The position numbers and the translations under genes were made by a program. A stretch of DNA of 6,152 bases from Propionibacteriaceae bacterium UBA5174. GTDB taxonomy: Bacteria > Actinomycetota > Actinomycetes > Propionibacteriales > Propionibacteriaceae. Under the pieces are notes generated by a model. That model had not been told where the DNA came from, made no database searches, and saw only the letters and a program-made list of their open reading frames with translations. The stretch lies in the NCBI GenBank assembly GCA_002413345.1, contig DHWU01000047.1, positions 34,337-40,488 on the forward strand, in the 5' to 3' direction. The first letter of the stretch is position 1. Each line of letters begins with the position of its first letter. Below are positions 5,539 through 6,152 of this stretch, in pieces.

Positions 5539-6152
5539 CCGCATTCCAACATCGATCGGACGAACCCAGCGGCACCCGTGTCGAACTGCGCCAGATCACC
5601 AAGAGCTTTGGCTCCCACCAGGTGTTGCGCGGTATCGACCTCGACATCCGCCCCGGGGAGTTCGTCTCGCTGCTCGGCCCGTCCGGCTGCGGCAAGACCA
5701 CCGCGTTGCGGGTGTTGTCTGGCTTGGAACAAGCCGACGCTGGGGAGGTGTTGTTTGCTGGCTCAGATGTATCCCGGGTGCCGGTGAACGCGCGCGATAT
5801 TGGCATGGTGTTTCAGTCCTACTCGCTGTTTCCGCATCTGCGCGTGCTCGACAACACAGCTTTCGGTCTGCGGCGCCGCAAGGTGAGCCGGATCGAAGCC
5901 CGGGAGTTGGCAGCCGATGCCTTGGAACTGGTCGGTTTGACTGAGTTCGCCGACCGCTTTCCGCATCAGCTTTCCGGCGGTCAGCAACAACGGGTGGCGC
6001 TGGCCCGAGCGTTGGTAACCGAGCCGCGAGTGTTGCTGCTGGATGAACCGCTATCGGCTCTGGACGCCAAGGTTCGGGTGCAGTTGCGCGACGAGATCCG
6101 CCGCATTCAGTTGCGGCTGGGGATCACCACGGTGTTCGTCACCCACGACCAG
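5535..6152 (+). CDS. ABC transporter ATP-binding protein, truncated by the window end
   Basis: The first 206 residues are present and the frame is open to the last base, so the gene continues beyond the window; family members run to about 330-370 residues. All nucleotide-binding motifs are visible: Walker A GPSGCGKTT (48-56, K54), Q-loop Q94 in VFQSYSLFPHL, signature LSGGQQQ (146-152), Walker B VLLLDEP (D170, catalytic E171), D-loop SALD (174-177) and switch histidine H204 in VTHDQ. This wording is typical of the PotA/FbpC/PhnT importer ATPases. It should sit on the cytoplasmic face and dock on the EAA loops of both permeases. The start overlaps the permease stop as ATGA. The missing C-terminal part would carry the TOBE regulatory domain common in this group, which often helps separate subfamilies; it cannot be assessed here. 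Confidence 0.95.
   Translation, partial: MTAFQHRSDEPSGTRVELRQITKSFGSHQVLRGIDLDIRPGEFVSLLGPSGCGKTTALRVLSGLEQADAGEVLFAGSDVSRVPVNARDIGMVFQSYSLFPHLRVLDNTAFGLRRRKVSRIEARELAADALELVGLTEFADRFPHQLSGGQQQRVALARALVTEPRVLLLDEPLSALDAKVRVQLRDEIRRIQLRLGITTVFVTHDQ

Overview
The window is about 6.15 kb of moderately high-GC DNA. Codon use favours G and C in third positions, GTG starts are probable, and the closest protein matches I recall are actinobacterial (the PhoH protein reads very like mycobacterial PhoH2). I infer an actinomycete (Actinomycetota) chromosome; nothing in the sequence fixes the genus. I see no tRNA, rRNA, CRISPR array, insertion sequence, integrase or phage gene, so this looks like ordinary core or metabolic chromosome rather than a mobile or defence island.

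Layout. Positions 1-345 hold no convincing complete gene, only a possible C-terminal tail of an upstream gene (1-51) and a GC-rich leader with a hairpin just ahead of the first gene. From 346 to 1683 on the plus strand lies a PhoH2-type protein, a PIN ribonuclease domain fused to a PhoH P-loop ATPase/helicase. Its stop is one base from the stop of a convergent minus-strand gene (1685-2491, start uncertain), which resembles the DUF1963/YwqG family. A non-coding stretch follows (about 2492-2690). It separates that gene from a divergent plus-strand operon filling the rest of the window.

The operon is a complete-looking binding-protein-dependent ABC importer: a lipoprotein substrate-binding protein (2691-3815), two six-helix permeases (3812-4741 and 4738-5538) and an ATPase of the PotA/FbpC/PhnT type (from 5535, cut by the window end at 6152). 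The genes are linked by 4-base start/stop overlaps (GTGA, GTGA, ATGA). The binding protein should capture substrate outside the membrane, the permeases form the channel, and the ATPase drives import. The family covers polyamines, ferric iron, 2-aminoethylphosphonate and similar small polar solutes, and the substrate cannot be settled here.

The most notable unexplained structure is a perfect 13-bp inverted repeat with a 5-base loop (3851-3881), just after the binding-protein gene and inside the first codons of permease 1. It probably tunes the ratio of binding protein to permease. I found no sign of a previously undescribed system.
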